From Adiantum capillus-veneris (Eukaryota > Streptophyta > Polypodiopsida > Polypodiales > Pteridaceae): a stretch of 64,000 nt of DNA. Made by a program: the position numbers and the translations under genes. Of the stretch, positions 1 through 11,879 are shown in pieces. The DNA is taken from NCBI GenBank assembly GCA_014529385.2, contig CM043955.1, forward strand, positions 148,567,640 through 148,631,639, read 5' to 3'. The notes beneath the pieces were generated by a model. It was not told the origin of the DNA, searched no databases, and saw only the letters and a list, made by a program, of their open reading frames with translations. The stretch's first letter is position 1, and every line of letters begins with the position of its first letter.

Positions 1-1590
1 ATATTCATCCAAGGACTAAGGAATGCGGATCTCCAGAAAGACTTACATATGAAGAGGAGCACGACGTTGAATGAGTTGACCAAGGAGGCTCTTTACCTTG
101 TGGACAATTGTGCGGTCTACAAAGAGGGGGAGTTCAAGGACCATGACGGCGATTCATCTTCACAACAAAGTGGAAGCAAGTCTTCTAAGTCAGCACCAAA
201 AGGAGAACCAAGAGCTGCTTGTAGATGAAGTGCTAAAAATAATTAACTTGTACACAAAACGTACACCAAACCCCAGGCTAAACAACCCAAGTGGTGTGCT
301 ATTGAACAAAAATGGACAAACCATGGGACCGAGGAATGTTATTATAACAAGGGATATGTGAGAGAGAGACCTTACGCTCCCCAAGCTCAGGTAGCTTCTC
401 CTCAATTTCCACCCATGCCTAGGTATCAAGTAGGAAACCTACCAGGACGTGTAGGTGTAGAAAGACCACAACCGGTGTTAGGGCAACAACCACCCCTACC
501 AGGATTACGACCAGTCGGTATAAGATACACACCAACCGTAACCGAATCAGAGGATAAGGCTTTGGTGCCTATGCATGCATATTATGAAGATCCCAACGGG
601 TATGCGGCAAACTCTGCCTATTATCCACCGAAAGAACCCTCGACACAAAAACCATGGAGCATGATAGGAAGTACAAGACCACCAATAGCTGCACATGCAC
701 CAGGAGAAGGGAGATATAGCTTAGATGAACGAACATTGTTGTTCATAGCCAACGGAGGCATGGGCGGATAGAGACATGCATACCAACAAAGGGGAGCTCA
801 AGGAGCACCTCAACAACCCAAGGGACCCTGCTACAAGTGTGGTGGAGACCATGTGGTGGAGACCATTGGCTAAGAGACTGTCCTCATGATGAAATCATTA
901 GAGTCAACGCATATTGCGCAAAGTGTGGAGTTACTCATTTGATTCCCGATTGCCCTAAAAACCCGAGAAAAGGAGCAAAAACCACCTTGAACATGCTAGA
1001 AACAGTTCCTTCCTGTGGAGGGTCATAAAATGAAACAATCATACCTATTCAGGCAGTGACACGAGCCCAAGCTCAAAGAATGACGAACGAATACATAATG
1101 GAAGAGCCAAAAACTGATGCCCAAAGTTCAGAAACAAAAAAAGAGAAGCACTTGGAAAGCTAGAAAGGCGTGTGTGAAAGCCAGGAAAGAACGAGAGCAA
1201 ACAGCTCTATCCGAGGAGTTGAAACATACAAAGGATAGATTAGAGAGGCTAGAGGATCTAGCTAGCTTAAGCTCACACACCACGGAAACCATAGCACCCA
1301 AGGAAATAGCAGAGCCCAAAAGTGCAGGATCAGGAGGATATGTACTGGCAGACAAGGTAAATGAGCAGTTGGATGTGCTTCTAAAAGCCTATGAAGCCAG
1401 ACTCAAAAAGAACCAAACCCAGGAGCAAAGGTGGAGGACTTATCCATATGCGGAAATAGAAAAACAAAGGTTGGAAATTTGTAAAAAGATGATTGAAACA
1501 GCTCAATCATTGATGAAAGACCCGCTGGTAAACCTGCAAATTGGCATGAAGCACAAGCTCCAGCCCCTATCCAACCAACTTTAGAGGAAC
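1..1590 (+). pseudogene. gag remnant of element A (capsid C-terminus, zinc knuckles, coiled coil)
   Basis: Gag packages the element RNA in a cytoplasmic virus-like particle. The frame from base 1 gives a capsid-like end (FIQGLRNADLQKDL). A C/H/C knuckle follows (WC...NHGTEEC, about 300-345), then a proline-rich linker (358-771). Two knuckles of spacing CX2CX3HX4C follow: YKCGGDH near 834-850, disrupted by a frameshift, and YCAKCGVTHLIPDC near 915-955. A lysine/glutamate-rich, probably coiled-coil stretch covers 1117-1584. Stops near 225, 769 and 1026 and several frameshifts break the reading. The tight X3 spacing before the histidine is unlike the usual CX2CX4HX4C knuckle and is shared with element II. 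Confidence 0.75.
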
Positions 1591-2013
1591 AAGTAAGAAC
1601 AAAGTAAAGACTCACTAATGCCTATGAGTCCAGAGGAGAACCTATCATAGTGCCAAATACAATAGATGAGGCAAGTGACGGGTTCCAGCCTAAAACATTG
1701 ACAGAAATGGGTAAGGACTGTAACGGTCTAGATGATCTGTGGAAGCAAATCCGTGAGGCCAACGAGGCTAACAGGATGAGTAACCACATGAATAGCACGA
1801 GAAAACAGAAGAATGTGATCTTACCTCCTATTGAAGAATTTGAGGCAAGGTCACAAATGAACTTTCAGATACATTCAGAAGGGGGAGACCAGGGATCAAT
1901 TAGTTCGGAACACAGCCAACCAGAGTCGTTGAAAACATTACCCTCTTACCTAGGAGAGTATGAAGCCAATTCTGAAGTGAGAACAATCCCATCAAAGACT
2001 TTCTTCTAACAAA

Positions 2014-3333
2014 GTGATGGATTCACAAGGATTGACTGAGTTATTGTCCACCCCGGTGGCATGCACAATCACATTAGCCGAACTCCTAAGGTTACGACCA
2101 AACATGTGGACCACAGTGGGTAAATGCTTAGAAAAATTTGGAGTAAGAGACCCCACCTTGAGGCTACAGGAAGGGATCAGAGAGTTAGACAGGCCTCAAC
2201 TAAACACTAGGCTAGTACCATTAAACAAGGTTGGAGAGTATTGCGAGGGAGAAGATGGAAACACCACGCTACTAGTAGAATTCCAAGGAGTAGTTTCCAA
2301 ATCTATTCTTGACAGTGGAGCGGGAGTTGCTATCGCCACCAAGGAAATCTAAAGAAAATGGGGAAAACCAGCTTTAAGAGCTACCAGAATGAAAAAGCAA
2401 ATGGGGTTCATGGAGAAGCCTCTAGGACTCTTAGAAAAAGTGATTGTCACTTCGTGCGGGATTGAGTATGAGCATACATTTGCAATAGTCGATTTCGACA
2501 AAAAGAACAATTATGAGATAATCTTGGGAAGACAATTCATGCGACAATTGAAGATGGTCCAAGATTGGGGTTACAACCACATATACCTCAGACATGGCGA
2601 GACAACAACTAAAATACACCTGAAAGACCATAGTTACAAAGATGTGAACCAAACACCTGTCGAAGAGTTTGATTCAGCTACAGTAGCAGGATCGGAACTC
2701 CCAGCATGGTTAGGGAAACAAAAAGAGCTATGGATGTGTGGAGCTTCACATTGTGGAAGCTTAAGAAGGGAGGAATGCGTCTTAGAAAGAGCGATCGAGG
2801 ACAAGGAGTATATTCCGGAACCTTTCCTTGAAGATGCCTTGGAACCTCTAGAATGGGAACACATACTAGCAACATTGGATGTCTGTACCATTACAGATAG
2901 TCCAACAACAAAATTTTGCGATAGGGATGGCTATGATGTGCTATCCTACTACATGGTAAGCATTATACCTAGAGAAGATGAGACGATAGAACCACCAGAA
3001 CAAGAAGGGTTTCATAACTCCTCTGAACATCTAGAAGTAAATGATGATGCAGATAATGAGTGTTCAGACACCTCAAGTGAGCGTGGAAGGGAAACTGAGA
3101 ATATCAAGTTTTATGATTTTGCTAATCAGCACCCTAGACGCCAGGAATGCTATAGGAGGAAACGAGCAGGAAACAAAGTGAGAGAGAACCTGATGTCTAG
3201 GATAAAAGGTAAAACTCACTATTTGATGCTTGTAAAAGCAGAGGATTGCGTAAAAGATCAAATATCAGGAAGATTCTCAAAAGATCGAAGGGAAAGAACA
3301 CGAGAGAAAATAAAACAGGTAAGAAAAGCTTAA
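2014..3333 (+). pseudogene. Retropepsin (protease) and protease-RT linker of element A
   Basis: This aspartic protease would cleave the Gag-Pol polyprotein. The catalytic motif DSGAG lies at about 2312, followed by an ATKEI segment and a stop at 2350-2352. The fold continues at 2389 with the conserved second half, including an ILGRQFM-like segment (about 2521-2544) that matches the ILG motif of retropepsins. The rest, to 3333, is an acidic then lysine/arginine-rich linker before RT. One nonsense codon interrupts the domain. Downstream RT begins about 100 bases later in another frame. Family assignment is secure; activity is not expected. Confidence 0.75.
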
Positions 3334-3439
3334 ACAGAAACAAAAATCTCAAAAATAAAAAAAAGAAACAACAAAAGACCAAGAGTGGACCAAACTGGAG
3401 CGTAAACAGAAATACCAAGAACTGAAACGGTCTTTATGC

Positions 3440-5365
3440 GTGATATGGACTACTGAAGAAGATAGTGATGGTAAAGGGGAGTCAGAAAAGGGAAACATGA
3501 ATGTACCATCACACTATCGGAAATTTACCATCCAGGACAGAAAAATCATCATGATGCCACCAGTCAGGGAAAGAACCAACCAAGAATCTTACGATGGGCC
3601 AGAAAATGAAAAAAGGATAGACCTCGCAGAACCAGGTGAAAAGCCTCAGTCGGTCTATATAGCAAACGATTTAGAGCCTGAAGAAGAAGAACGACTAACA
3701 CAACTTCTCAAGAAATATAAAGATGTGTTTGCATGGTCCTACAAAGACCTGAAAGGAGTTGATCCATCAATATGCCAACATACAATTCCTTTGAAATTGG
3801 ATGCAAAACCTAGCAAACAACGTCCTTATACATACAATGATACATTTGCTAAACGAACCAAAGAAGAAATTGATAAGCTGATGGAAGCTGAATTCATCTA
3901 TGAAATTGAACATACAGATTGGGTGTCACCCATTGTGGTAGTTCCCAAAAAGAACGAAAAACTGTGAGTGTGTGTAAACCTCAAAAAGGTAAATGCAGCC
4001 ACCATAAGGGATAATTATCCCTTGCCCATCACAGAACATGTACTTGAGCGGGTGGCTGGAAAACGAGCTTATTCCTTTCTGGATGGGTTTTTAGGATACA
4101 ACCAACTGACAATTGCAAGGGAGGATCAACACAAAACAGCGTTTGCCACAGAATGGGAAATTTATGCGTATTGAGTTATGTCGTTTGGCTTAACTAATTT
4201 CCCAACTACCTTCCAAAGGTTAATGATGCACACGTTCAAAGAATACCTGAGAATATTCTTAGAAATATACATGGATGATCGTTGTGTACACTCTCTACTA
4301 CGAGAGGAACATATTGACCATTTGCAAAAGGTCTTTGAAAAATGCAAAACATATTGAATTTGTCTTAACCCAGAAAAGTGTATCTTTATGGTTAAACAAG
4401 GCCGCATCTTAGGACACATTGTCTCAAGAAATGGCATAACCACTGACCTAGACAAAGTCAAAGTCATAGTAGACCTACCCAGGCCTACTAATGCTAAACA
4501 AGTGCAATCCTTCATGGGACACTGCAGATATTATCGAAGATTCATATACATGTATGCAGTCATTGCACAACCTCTGTATCGTTTGCTAGTCAATTTCGAT
4601 TGGACCGAGGAGTGTGAAAATTCATTCCAAAAGCTGAAGGAAAACCTTATATCAACACCTGTACTTAAAGCACCAGATTGGGAAAAGATATTCCATGTTC
4701 ACATTGATGCTTTTGCATATGCAATCGGGAGTATTCTGGCTCAACCTGGAGACGGAACAATGGATTTTCCAGTATGTTATGCAAGCCGACAGTTAAACAG
4801 TGCGGAAAAGAACTACACAACCACGGAACGAGAAGGATTAGGAATGATTTATGCTGTGAAGAAATTTCGGCATTATTTGCTCGCAGACAAATTTGTGTTC
4901 TTTACAGATCGTCAAGCCCTTTTGTATCTAGTAAATAAACCATGCAATACAGGGAGAATTGTACGCTGGTTTATTATATTTCTAGAGTTTGATTTCACAA
5001 TGGTGGTCAAAAAGGGTAAAACCCATCTACGAGCAGATCATCTTTCAAGGATACACAACAAGGAAGCTCCTGAAGGAGTAGACGATGACATACTAGATGC
5101 TTATCTTTTCAATATTGAAATGATACCCAAATGGTCACAGGAAATTGCTAGCATTCTTTCCTTTGGAAGTAGGTTTGATAATACGGAATACAAATCCAAA
5201 CAACAAACAATTCGACAAACAAAAAACTTTTGGTTGATAGCAGGACGGCTGTATCATCTAGGATCGGACCAAATCCTACGATTATGTATAAATCCGAAAG
5301 AATTCGAGTGCTATCTTGAAGAAGCACATGTCCAGGATTGTGCATTTCATTGTTCAACAGAGTGA
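3440..5365 (+). pseudogene. Reverse transcriptase and RNase H of element A
   Basis: RT copies element RNA into cDNA and RNase H removes the RNA strand. Visible RT blocks are WVSPIVVVPKK (about 3920), VCVNLKKVNAAT (3969), YNQLTIA, MSFGLTNFPTTFQRL (about 4178) and the catalytic YMDD (about 4270). RNase H blocks include HIDA, YTTTEREGLGMIYAVKKF and FTDRQAL between 4700 and 4920, ending at LRADHLSR. The three RT-region stops at 3966-3968, about 4172-4174 and about 4356-4358 are all TGA. Relatives have arginine at the first two and commonly a basic residue at the third. That fits CGA-to-TGA decay of methylated CpG. Confidence 0.88.
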
Positions 5366-6500
5366 AAACACACCAGAGACTGAAACAGGTAGGGGTTTAT
5401 TGGCCAACTATGTATGCGGACACCCATTCTTATGTTACCAATTGTACTATATGTAGTGCCAAACGACCAGTGGATCACGCAACATTGTTTCACGTAAACA
5501 TTGCACCTGCATGGAGTCAATATATCATTGATTTCTTAACTACTAGGACGTTTCCTGAGAATATCACAAGAGCACGGAAAAGGGCTATAGAGCTGGAAGC
5601 TCGCAACTTTCAGTTAATTGGGAACCAACTCTATAACCGAGGAAAGGACAATCAACTTAGAATCTGTGCAAGTGAAAGCGAATACCTGCTGATTATAGAA
5701 CATGCACATAGCGGAATAAGTGGAGCCCATTTTTCGGGCGATAAGACGACAAAAATTGTCTTAACCGTGGGAATATGGTGGCCTACACTGCATATGGAGG
5801 CTGAAGAGTTTGTAAAGTGTTGTGACGCATGTCAGCGCACCAAGGTGCCGATAATAAAGAGAGATGAGATGCCACTACAGCCAATGATGGGAGCAAGAGC
5901 ATTTGCAAGGAATTCATGGTCATACATAGGAAATATGCTCCATACCATCCACAGGCAAATGGACAAGCTGAGGCCACAAATAAAACACTATGCACGGTTC
6001 TCACTAAAATAGTGTCAGAGTCCAAAACAGATTGGGATCAGTAGCTACACTCAACCCTATGGGCGTACAAGGTAGCTTACAAAACATCGATAGGAACAAC
6101 ACCGTACAACATGGTGTTTGGCCTAAATGGTATACTACCCATAGAGTTTTTAATTCCAACTCTACGAGTAGCAAAACGCTTAGAATGGACAGGACATGAG
6201 ATCTCTTCAAGAATAGATGATCTTGAAAATCTAGATGAACTCTGCTTGAGACCTGTAGCTTTAATCTATGCTAAAAAGAGAAGACAAAAAGAGTTTTTTG
6301 ACAAGCATGTGCGCACTAAAGAGTTCAAAACACGTGATTATGTACTTGTTTATACTTTGAAACAACATGCCAAGAAACTTAAAAAGTGAGGGATGGGACC
6401 CTTTGTGATTAGTGATCTATCACAAAGCGGAGCTGTCAATCTTGCTACATTAGCAGGTAAAGAAATACCGAACTGGATTAGTGGATGTTGACTGAAGAAA
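5180..6500 (+). pseudogene. Integrase of element A with two zinc-binding modules and a deleted core
   Basis: Integrase inserts the cDNA into the genome. Two successive modules have the same layout, G-x-LYxxG-x-DQxLR, then an EAH...H segment, (V/I)(Y/W)WPT and CxxC. The first spans about 5220-5460 (CTICSA), the second about 5560-5850 (CDACQRTK). After the second, the DDE core is largely missing: the frame jumps from PLQPMMGARAFARN (about 5875-5920) to the core end KYAPYHPQANGQAEATNK (about 5929). Both catalytic aspartates are lost and only the glutamate region remains. A stop near 6040 precedes the C-terminal part ending near 6390. The module duplication looks older than the decay because both copies have diverged. 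Confidence 0.8.
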
Positions 6501-6689
6501 TATCATTTACCACTCACACAAGATATGGTTCAACAAATTCATCAAGGAAAACAACGAATGAAGGAGAAACAGAGAGTACGAGAAGAAGCTCAAGCAGAAG
6601 CAAAAGAACGCATTGCAAAACGAAGACTTCTGCGACAACAACAACTAAGTGGAGCACCATTGTGAATCAATGCCATTCGACTAACAAAG

Positions 6690-7792
6690 TTGGATGAAGA
6701 CACAGTGGAGCCAATAATTGCAGTCAAACTGGGTACCAATCAAGTTGGATCGACGGCATTGCTTAACTCTAGAGCTCAAGAAAATTTGATCTCTTACGGA
6801 GTATACCAACAACTCAAATCCACAAGTCAACTTCATCCTACTCCTCAAGTGCTGGAAACTAGTACATCACACTCGTTGAAAACATTGGGCTGGACTATAT
6901 TGCATGTACAGGTACATCAATATATTTATCCACACAAATTGTATGTAGCCGAGGATGAAAGCACACAACACCCAATGATGTTGGGACAACCTTGGCAAAA
7001 GGAGTACAATGTGCAGATAGATTGGAATGCGAATGCAGTCAAAATTCAGCATACACAAGAACAACAGGTAATAGCCTTTGCTCAGCAATACCGGAATAAT
7101 CAGCTGCCAGCCATGCAATCACTGGAAAAAGCGCCAAAAGCAAGAGTTCCACCAAAGAACAACATGATACCCAAGGCCAACAGACAGGTAAAATCCAACC
7201 ATGCTAACTACATACATACGAAGTCACCGACCGAAGTGCAAAGATCTAGGTTACCAAAACGAGGGAAACAAGTATGGATACGGAAGGATATAAATGACAT
7301 GGCAGACCAAAAACAATGCAATGAAAGAATTCAACCGAAGCAGATAGTTCAACGAAAAACCAAGGGCATAAAACAAATATGGATCCCAAAGAAAATGCTC
7401 ACCAATAACCCAAATGTTACTCGCATTTGGATACCGAAACAAAAGCAAAAGGAACTCCCTTCAGTACAAGCAACAATGGAAGGCAGACACTGCATTTGAA
7501 AAAGGACAACCGACTTATGTGGATGCCAATCCGCAACAAAACAGTGGCAACAAAGAAAGTAGAAAAACACCTACAAAAACCGGCAAAAACAAGCTTCCAA
7601 TGGAAAGCAAAAGAAATACGGTCCACGGCCGTTCCGGCCAAGCCAATCCTCTCCACAGAAACAACTATGGCTATATCAACATTAGCGGAAAAACGATTTC
7701 CTTTTGCAACAAAGACAATTAAACAGAGAGCAGTAGAGTTACAGTTGTTACTTGCAGAGAAAACAGGAAACCTCGACGGCGAATGCCAATAA
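6690..7792 (+). pseudogene. Extra 3' frame of element A: retropepsin-like domain plus WIPK repeats
   Basis: This frame starts about 300 bases after the integrase C-terminus. Residues 1-130 resemble a retropepsin-like fold. TALLNSRAQENLIS (about 6755) sits where a DSGA catalytic motif would lie, here degenerate as NSRA. LGQPWQ (about 6980) sits where ILG would be. The second half is basic, with spaced repeats KQVWIRKD (7268), KQIWIPKK (7372) and RIWIPKQK (7423). After a frameshift near 7430-7500, a related LMWMPIRN follows in the frame ending at 7792. Extra 3' frames are known in some plant gypsy elements. A second protease-like domain after integrase is unusual, and its function is unknown. 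Confidence 0.6.
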
Positions 7793-7959
7793 TCATCTTG
7801 TTATTCCCTTCTCTTGCACAACATTGATTTTTCCATGCATTGACCGAGTATGCATAAATTAGGGCCACATTAATCGGCCAAGCATTAGCACAAATGTTTC
7901 AACCTATGCACGATACATACTCTGAGGCGATACCTTGTCGTCCGAGAGGACTCCGGCTA

Positions 7960-7972
7960 GGAGGGGGGGAGG
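7960..7972 (+). promoter_or_regulatory. Polypurine tract of element A
   Basis: A run of G with scattered A (ggaggggggga then gg) lies about 170 bases after the last frame. This is the expected position of the plus-strand DNA priming site directly before a 3' LTR. No second LTR is available to confirm the boundary. Confidence 0.55.
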
Positions 7973-8440
7973 CATTCTCAAATGCGGAACCGATAGCAAA
8001 AAAAGCAAAAAAGGACATCATTTTCGACTATTTTAAGGGTTGTTGTTTGATTGCAAAACTTTTTGGACTAACCCAAGTACATATGCCCTTATACAGCATG
8101 TATCTATAGGTATAGGGGGCCAAACGCCAAATCAAGACCCTAGGTGTGTGTATATAAGTAGAAATAGCCATTTTTTGGGCAAAATATTGGTAAAATGGAG
8201 AAATCCGGCCATAAAAATTGCATGTGAGTGTATGTAATGTTTGGCGGTGATGTTTGTGATTTATTATGATTTTTAGGGATTTTGTGGGTTTGATTGTTAT
8301 TTTCCTCTTAGTTTTGCTAATTTTCAGCAGAAAAACTTCAAAAATACAAAAAGCAGGTGAAAAACAACCGTAATGAAAAACAAAAAATATGGGGATGATC
8401 ATTGACTATAGGACAACCTTTTTTGCAGTGGGGGTGCAAT
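7973..8440 (+). repeat. Probable 3' LTR (partial) of element A, with TATA box
   Basis: Non-coding, AT-rich DNA directly after the polypurine tract. It contains a good TATA-box candidate (tatataag, 8151-8158), as expected for the U3 promoter of an LTR. The right end is unclear because sequence of a copia fragment starts by about 8500. Without the 5' copy the exact LTR limits cannot be set. Confidence 0.45.
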
Positions 8441-8447
8441 TATGAGA

Positions 8448-9599
8448 CTAGAGCGGAAAGCGTGTTTTGGCCAGATTTTGACCGAAATGCCAAATTAATG
8501 CAATGTTGTCATCCTTATCGTCCAATTGTCCTGTAGAGATCAATTTTTTGTGAAGAGAAGGAACATGCCTAACATCTTTAAGCTTCCATTCATTTTCGTC
8601 AACAGTTTTGACACAAGCTGTACCTTTGCCGATAATTTCACGAGCTTCATCATCTCCCAAGTATACATACCCAAAATTACCTTTGGTGTAATCTTGGAAA
8701 TGTTGCTTGTGTGGTGTCGTATGGAATGAAGCCCTGGAATCTACTATCTAGGAATTAGACACATTGTCTAATGAGAGAATTAGAGCATCTTGCTCTACTT
8801 TACTTGCCACATTGGCTTCCGATGTTGTCTTGAGACTCTGACTCCTTCTTCTTCTTGGACCAACAATCCTTCTTAACTTGGCCCTTCTCGCCACAGTTCC
8901 AACATTCAAGAAATGACTTTGTGCGTGACTTGCTTCGTCTTGAGCGATCGTGACCCTTTTGGTTTTTGAACCTCTCCTTAGGCCTTCCTCTTGTTTCCAC
9001 TGACAATGTAGCACTTGATGATTCTCATGTGCTTCTCCTTTGCATTTCCTTGCTTAGGAGAACACCCACAACATTATTAAACTTAAGAGTATTTGTGCCA
9101 GAAATAGAATTACTTACAGCCATCATAAGGCTGTCCCAACTATCGAGTAGAGACAATAGTATAAGGAGAGCTTGCACTTCGTCATCGAAATTTATTTTCA
9201 CCGATCAAAGTTGACTTATGTTGGAGTTAAAGTCATTTAGGTGTTCTGCAACTGAACCATTCTATGCCATCTTTAGATTGAACAAGCTCTTCATGAGAAA
9301 GACCTTATTGGATGCCGATCATTTATCGTAGAAGTCATCAAGTCCTCCATGGTCTTCATCTCCAAAACGTTGAAGGCCACCGTTGACGCCAAGCTTAACA
9401 GGATTGTTCCCAGTGCCTTTTGATCAAGGACAATCCATGCTTCATTTGCCATTGTTGCGGTCTTCTTTGCAAGACCGCCTAGTGGCAAATAGAGGTCCTT
9501 CTGGTAGCGATAGTCTTCAATTTGCATCTTCCAATGTTGGTAGCTCTTGCCGTTGAACTTCTCAATCTTGAGCTTCCCTTCCTCCGTCATTACTCCCAC
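8448..9599 (-). pseudogene. copia gag and protease-linker remnant
   Basis: Read right to left, 9599-9291 is a gag start (MGVMTEEGKLKIEKFNG, then WKMQIEDY). Next come a stretch of decayed gag, a zinc knuckle near 8890-8850 (CWNCGEKGQVKKDC) and a post-protease segment at 8660-8448 (NEWKLKDVRHVPSL). In the knuckle the histidine of CX2CX4HX4C is replaced by glutamine, so zinc binding should be lost. Several frameshifts separate the blocks. The RT and RNase H parts of the element are absent. Confidence 0.8.
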
Positions 9600-9750
9600 T
9601 CAGTTCAAGGAATCCTTTCCATGAGATAATTTAGCTACGAGCAAACCTTGATTTGATACCAGTTGTGTTAAGAAATAGGACGTAGCTAAGTAGATAATTG
9701 AGTAGATTACTTAATGGAGAGAGATAATTTTCACACACAAGAGATTATAG

Positions 9751-9793
<43 letters not shown>

Positions 9794-10375
9794 CACGATA
9801 TATGTGGTTCACCCAATGTGGGCTACATCCACGGAAAAGCAGCCACTTAATGGCTTTAGTACTTCAAACAAGAAGTACGTTACAAAGGGATTATTCCCTT
9901 AATACAGCTCCCGTCTTTCTTCACTCTCACCACCTCACACCCACCTTGTTGTATCAACTTCACACTATGAAATGTATGTAGAAATGGCCTCCTTTTATAG
10001 GCCAAAAGTGTTGCCCTCTCTTATGAGAGGCAGACATGTGTAGCCGCCCTTGTGTAGATAAGCCTAAATCAGACCCTCCAATCTGCCCATGTGTGGCCGC
10101 CCTTGAGAAGAAAAGTCCTCCTTTGAAATCGGCCACCGGCCAAACGATCGACCGTTTTCTGACCACTTTCTGTCCGCCATCCGGCCATAATATTTCGACA
10201 AAAATGAATATTTCGGTTGGCTGTGAAAATTTTGGTTTTCGGCGAGCGAGTAATTTTGTTTCCTATGAGTGATTTTTCTTAATGCACAATGGCTTCTCCT
10301 CATAATGGGGGCCTTACAAATGTGCATTTTTAATACGGAAAATTACAAGGGGTAAATCAGGCTCCATACTTCACA
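8490..10375 (-). mobile_element. Truncated Ty1/copia element, same family as the nested copia at 21609-47510
   Basis: On the minus strand this segment reads LTR (10375 to 9666), primer site, gag and the start of the protease region, then stops abruptly near 8490-8500 inside the protease-integrase linker. Both the LTR and the gag words (FNVLEMKT, CWNCG, NEWKLKDVRH) match the copia element at 21609. It is therefore a second, 3'-truncated member of that family. The right flank after 10375 has no visible partner, so no target duplication can be shown. Confidence 0.85.
9666..10375 (-). repeat. 5' LTR of the truncated copia copy
   Basis: In minus-strand sense the LTR runs from TGTGAAGTATGG (at 10375) to CTTAACA (at 9666), about 710 bases, with TG and CA ends. 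It is clearly similar to the LTRs at 21609-22440 and 46760-47510, including an internal AG/CT array (here about 9755-9789). The initiator-methionine-like primer site (ACTGGTATCAAAT on the minus strand) follows two bases after the LTR, at about 9650-9663. Confidence 0.85.
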
Positions 10376-11870
10376 AGTACTAGGGGAGTAAAAGCTAGAA
10401 TATTGGTAAGGATGCCAGACTAGTCTCTGCAAGGATCCAAAGGAGGGAAAATAGGGATCGAAAGGGGGATAGTATGCAAAATATCAATGTACTTCAATGG
10501 GGACAAAAAGACCTAAGGTTCAACCCCAGTAAGACTTCCATGGGCTAAAGTTCCTAATAAATTATTGCTGTCCAAAGGCCAATGTAGGGGAAAATTGGAT
10601 GGTCATGGGAAGACTAAAAAGTATTCCCACATCCATATCAAGGAGGGGGCGAGCCATGAGAGTAGGGGATGAGAGAGAATCACACACATACACACTCCAA
10701 GGCTTCCCCTTTACACAAAGGGAATACTGGACACATGCCAAGCTCCTAGGCCACTTGTCCCAATCTCCCCTCAAATCCTATTGGATGGCCATAGAGGTGG
10801 ACCAATGAGGATTAGGCCAGAGTAAATTTATTCTAATTAATTTAAATACACTTGATAAAAGAACCAATGAAAATTAAGCTCCATAGAAGACTATTGGACA
10901 GTCTACCAAGGTCCAATGAGCATTCAATAACCCATTGGCTTGCCTGACTCCTATTGGCCAAAAACCTTAGAGGTTCAATGAGAGTTTAATTGAATTATTT
11001 AATTTCCTAAATCTCTTGCTAAAGGGGAAAGAGGGACACTTGTCAAAGGCTCTCCATTTGACCTCTAATTTTGTATTGGCTAAGCTTGTCATGAGCCAAT
11101 GAGGGGCCAGCAAGAGGAAATAGAAAGAGGGGTCGACCAAGAGAGAGAGGGGGCTGATTTTGCAAAGGCACTATGACTATGGCACACACACTTACACAAA
11201 CTCATGTGTAAAGTAAAGAAGACTATCTCCTTCTCAAGTATTAATGGAAAGCCCATCATCTACTCCAAACTTGTGAGAAGGGAGGCGTACACCAACAACT
11301 CTTGGCTTTGTGATGCAAATCCAACGCCAAGCTCCAATGCATGCTCATCTCCTCTACCATGATAATTACTAAGCTATGCTAAGCTATTGAGAGTGATTAT
11401 GTGAGAAGAAATACTTCTTTCTCGTAAGAATACTTCTTCTTCCTCTACATCTACTCTCATACCCCGCTAGCTCTCACCATCTTTGAAGGTGTGTGAGGTC
11501 TTGGGTCTGAGACCGTGAGGGAATTGATGTTGTGTTTTTCAAGTGTAATCTTGGTGCTTGAAGCTTCCATCTTCATTGCACCAGCAAATTATTGAAGGAA
11601 AAAAAGTATTGTATTGTAAAATGTCTCCATTGATGGGGGAAACCTATAATACAAATCCTTTTGGAGGCAGGACCGGTAAATCCAGTCCTCAACTATTGTC
11701 AATTGTTCTATTTCTCTCTCCTTTTAAGTATTCTCAATGCCAAATTAGCTAGGTGTAAATTTCTATGTTGCTTTCTCAATTAAGTACTCTCTCTATGCTC
11801 GTTAGGAACTTTTTCTTAATGAAATGCTCACTGTGTTATCAATTTCCGCTACACACAAGTTACTAGTGCA
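10376..11870. other. Unassigned non-coding DNA, possibly a solo LTR
   Basis: No frame longer than about 80 codons and no family resemblance. The right end, near 11850-11865 (atttccgctacaca), looks like a plant LTR terminus. It abuts the point where the neighbouring gypsy remnant (11880-12620) loses its RT. A solo LTR inserted there would explain both observations, but I could not find a matching second copy in the window. Confidence 0.3.
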
Positions 11871-11879
11871 TTAAATGTT

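Larger units (their letters stand above)
1..8440 (+). mobile_element. Decayed Ty3/gypsy LTR retrotransposon (element A), 5' end outside window
   Basis: The domain order gag, protease, reverse transcriptase, RNase H, integrase and an extra 3' frame is seen in several broken plus-strand frames. It is followed by a polypurine tract at 7960-7972 and an LTR-like tail. Protease before RT and integrase after RNase H is the Ty3/gypsy order. The element enters the window inside gag, so its 5' LTR and primer site are not visible. Stops and frameshifts in every domain mean it cannot be autonomous. Its gag knuckles and protease resemble those of the nested element at 19152-49744, so both probably belong to one family. 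Confidence 0.9.
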
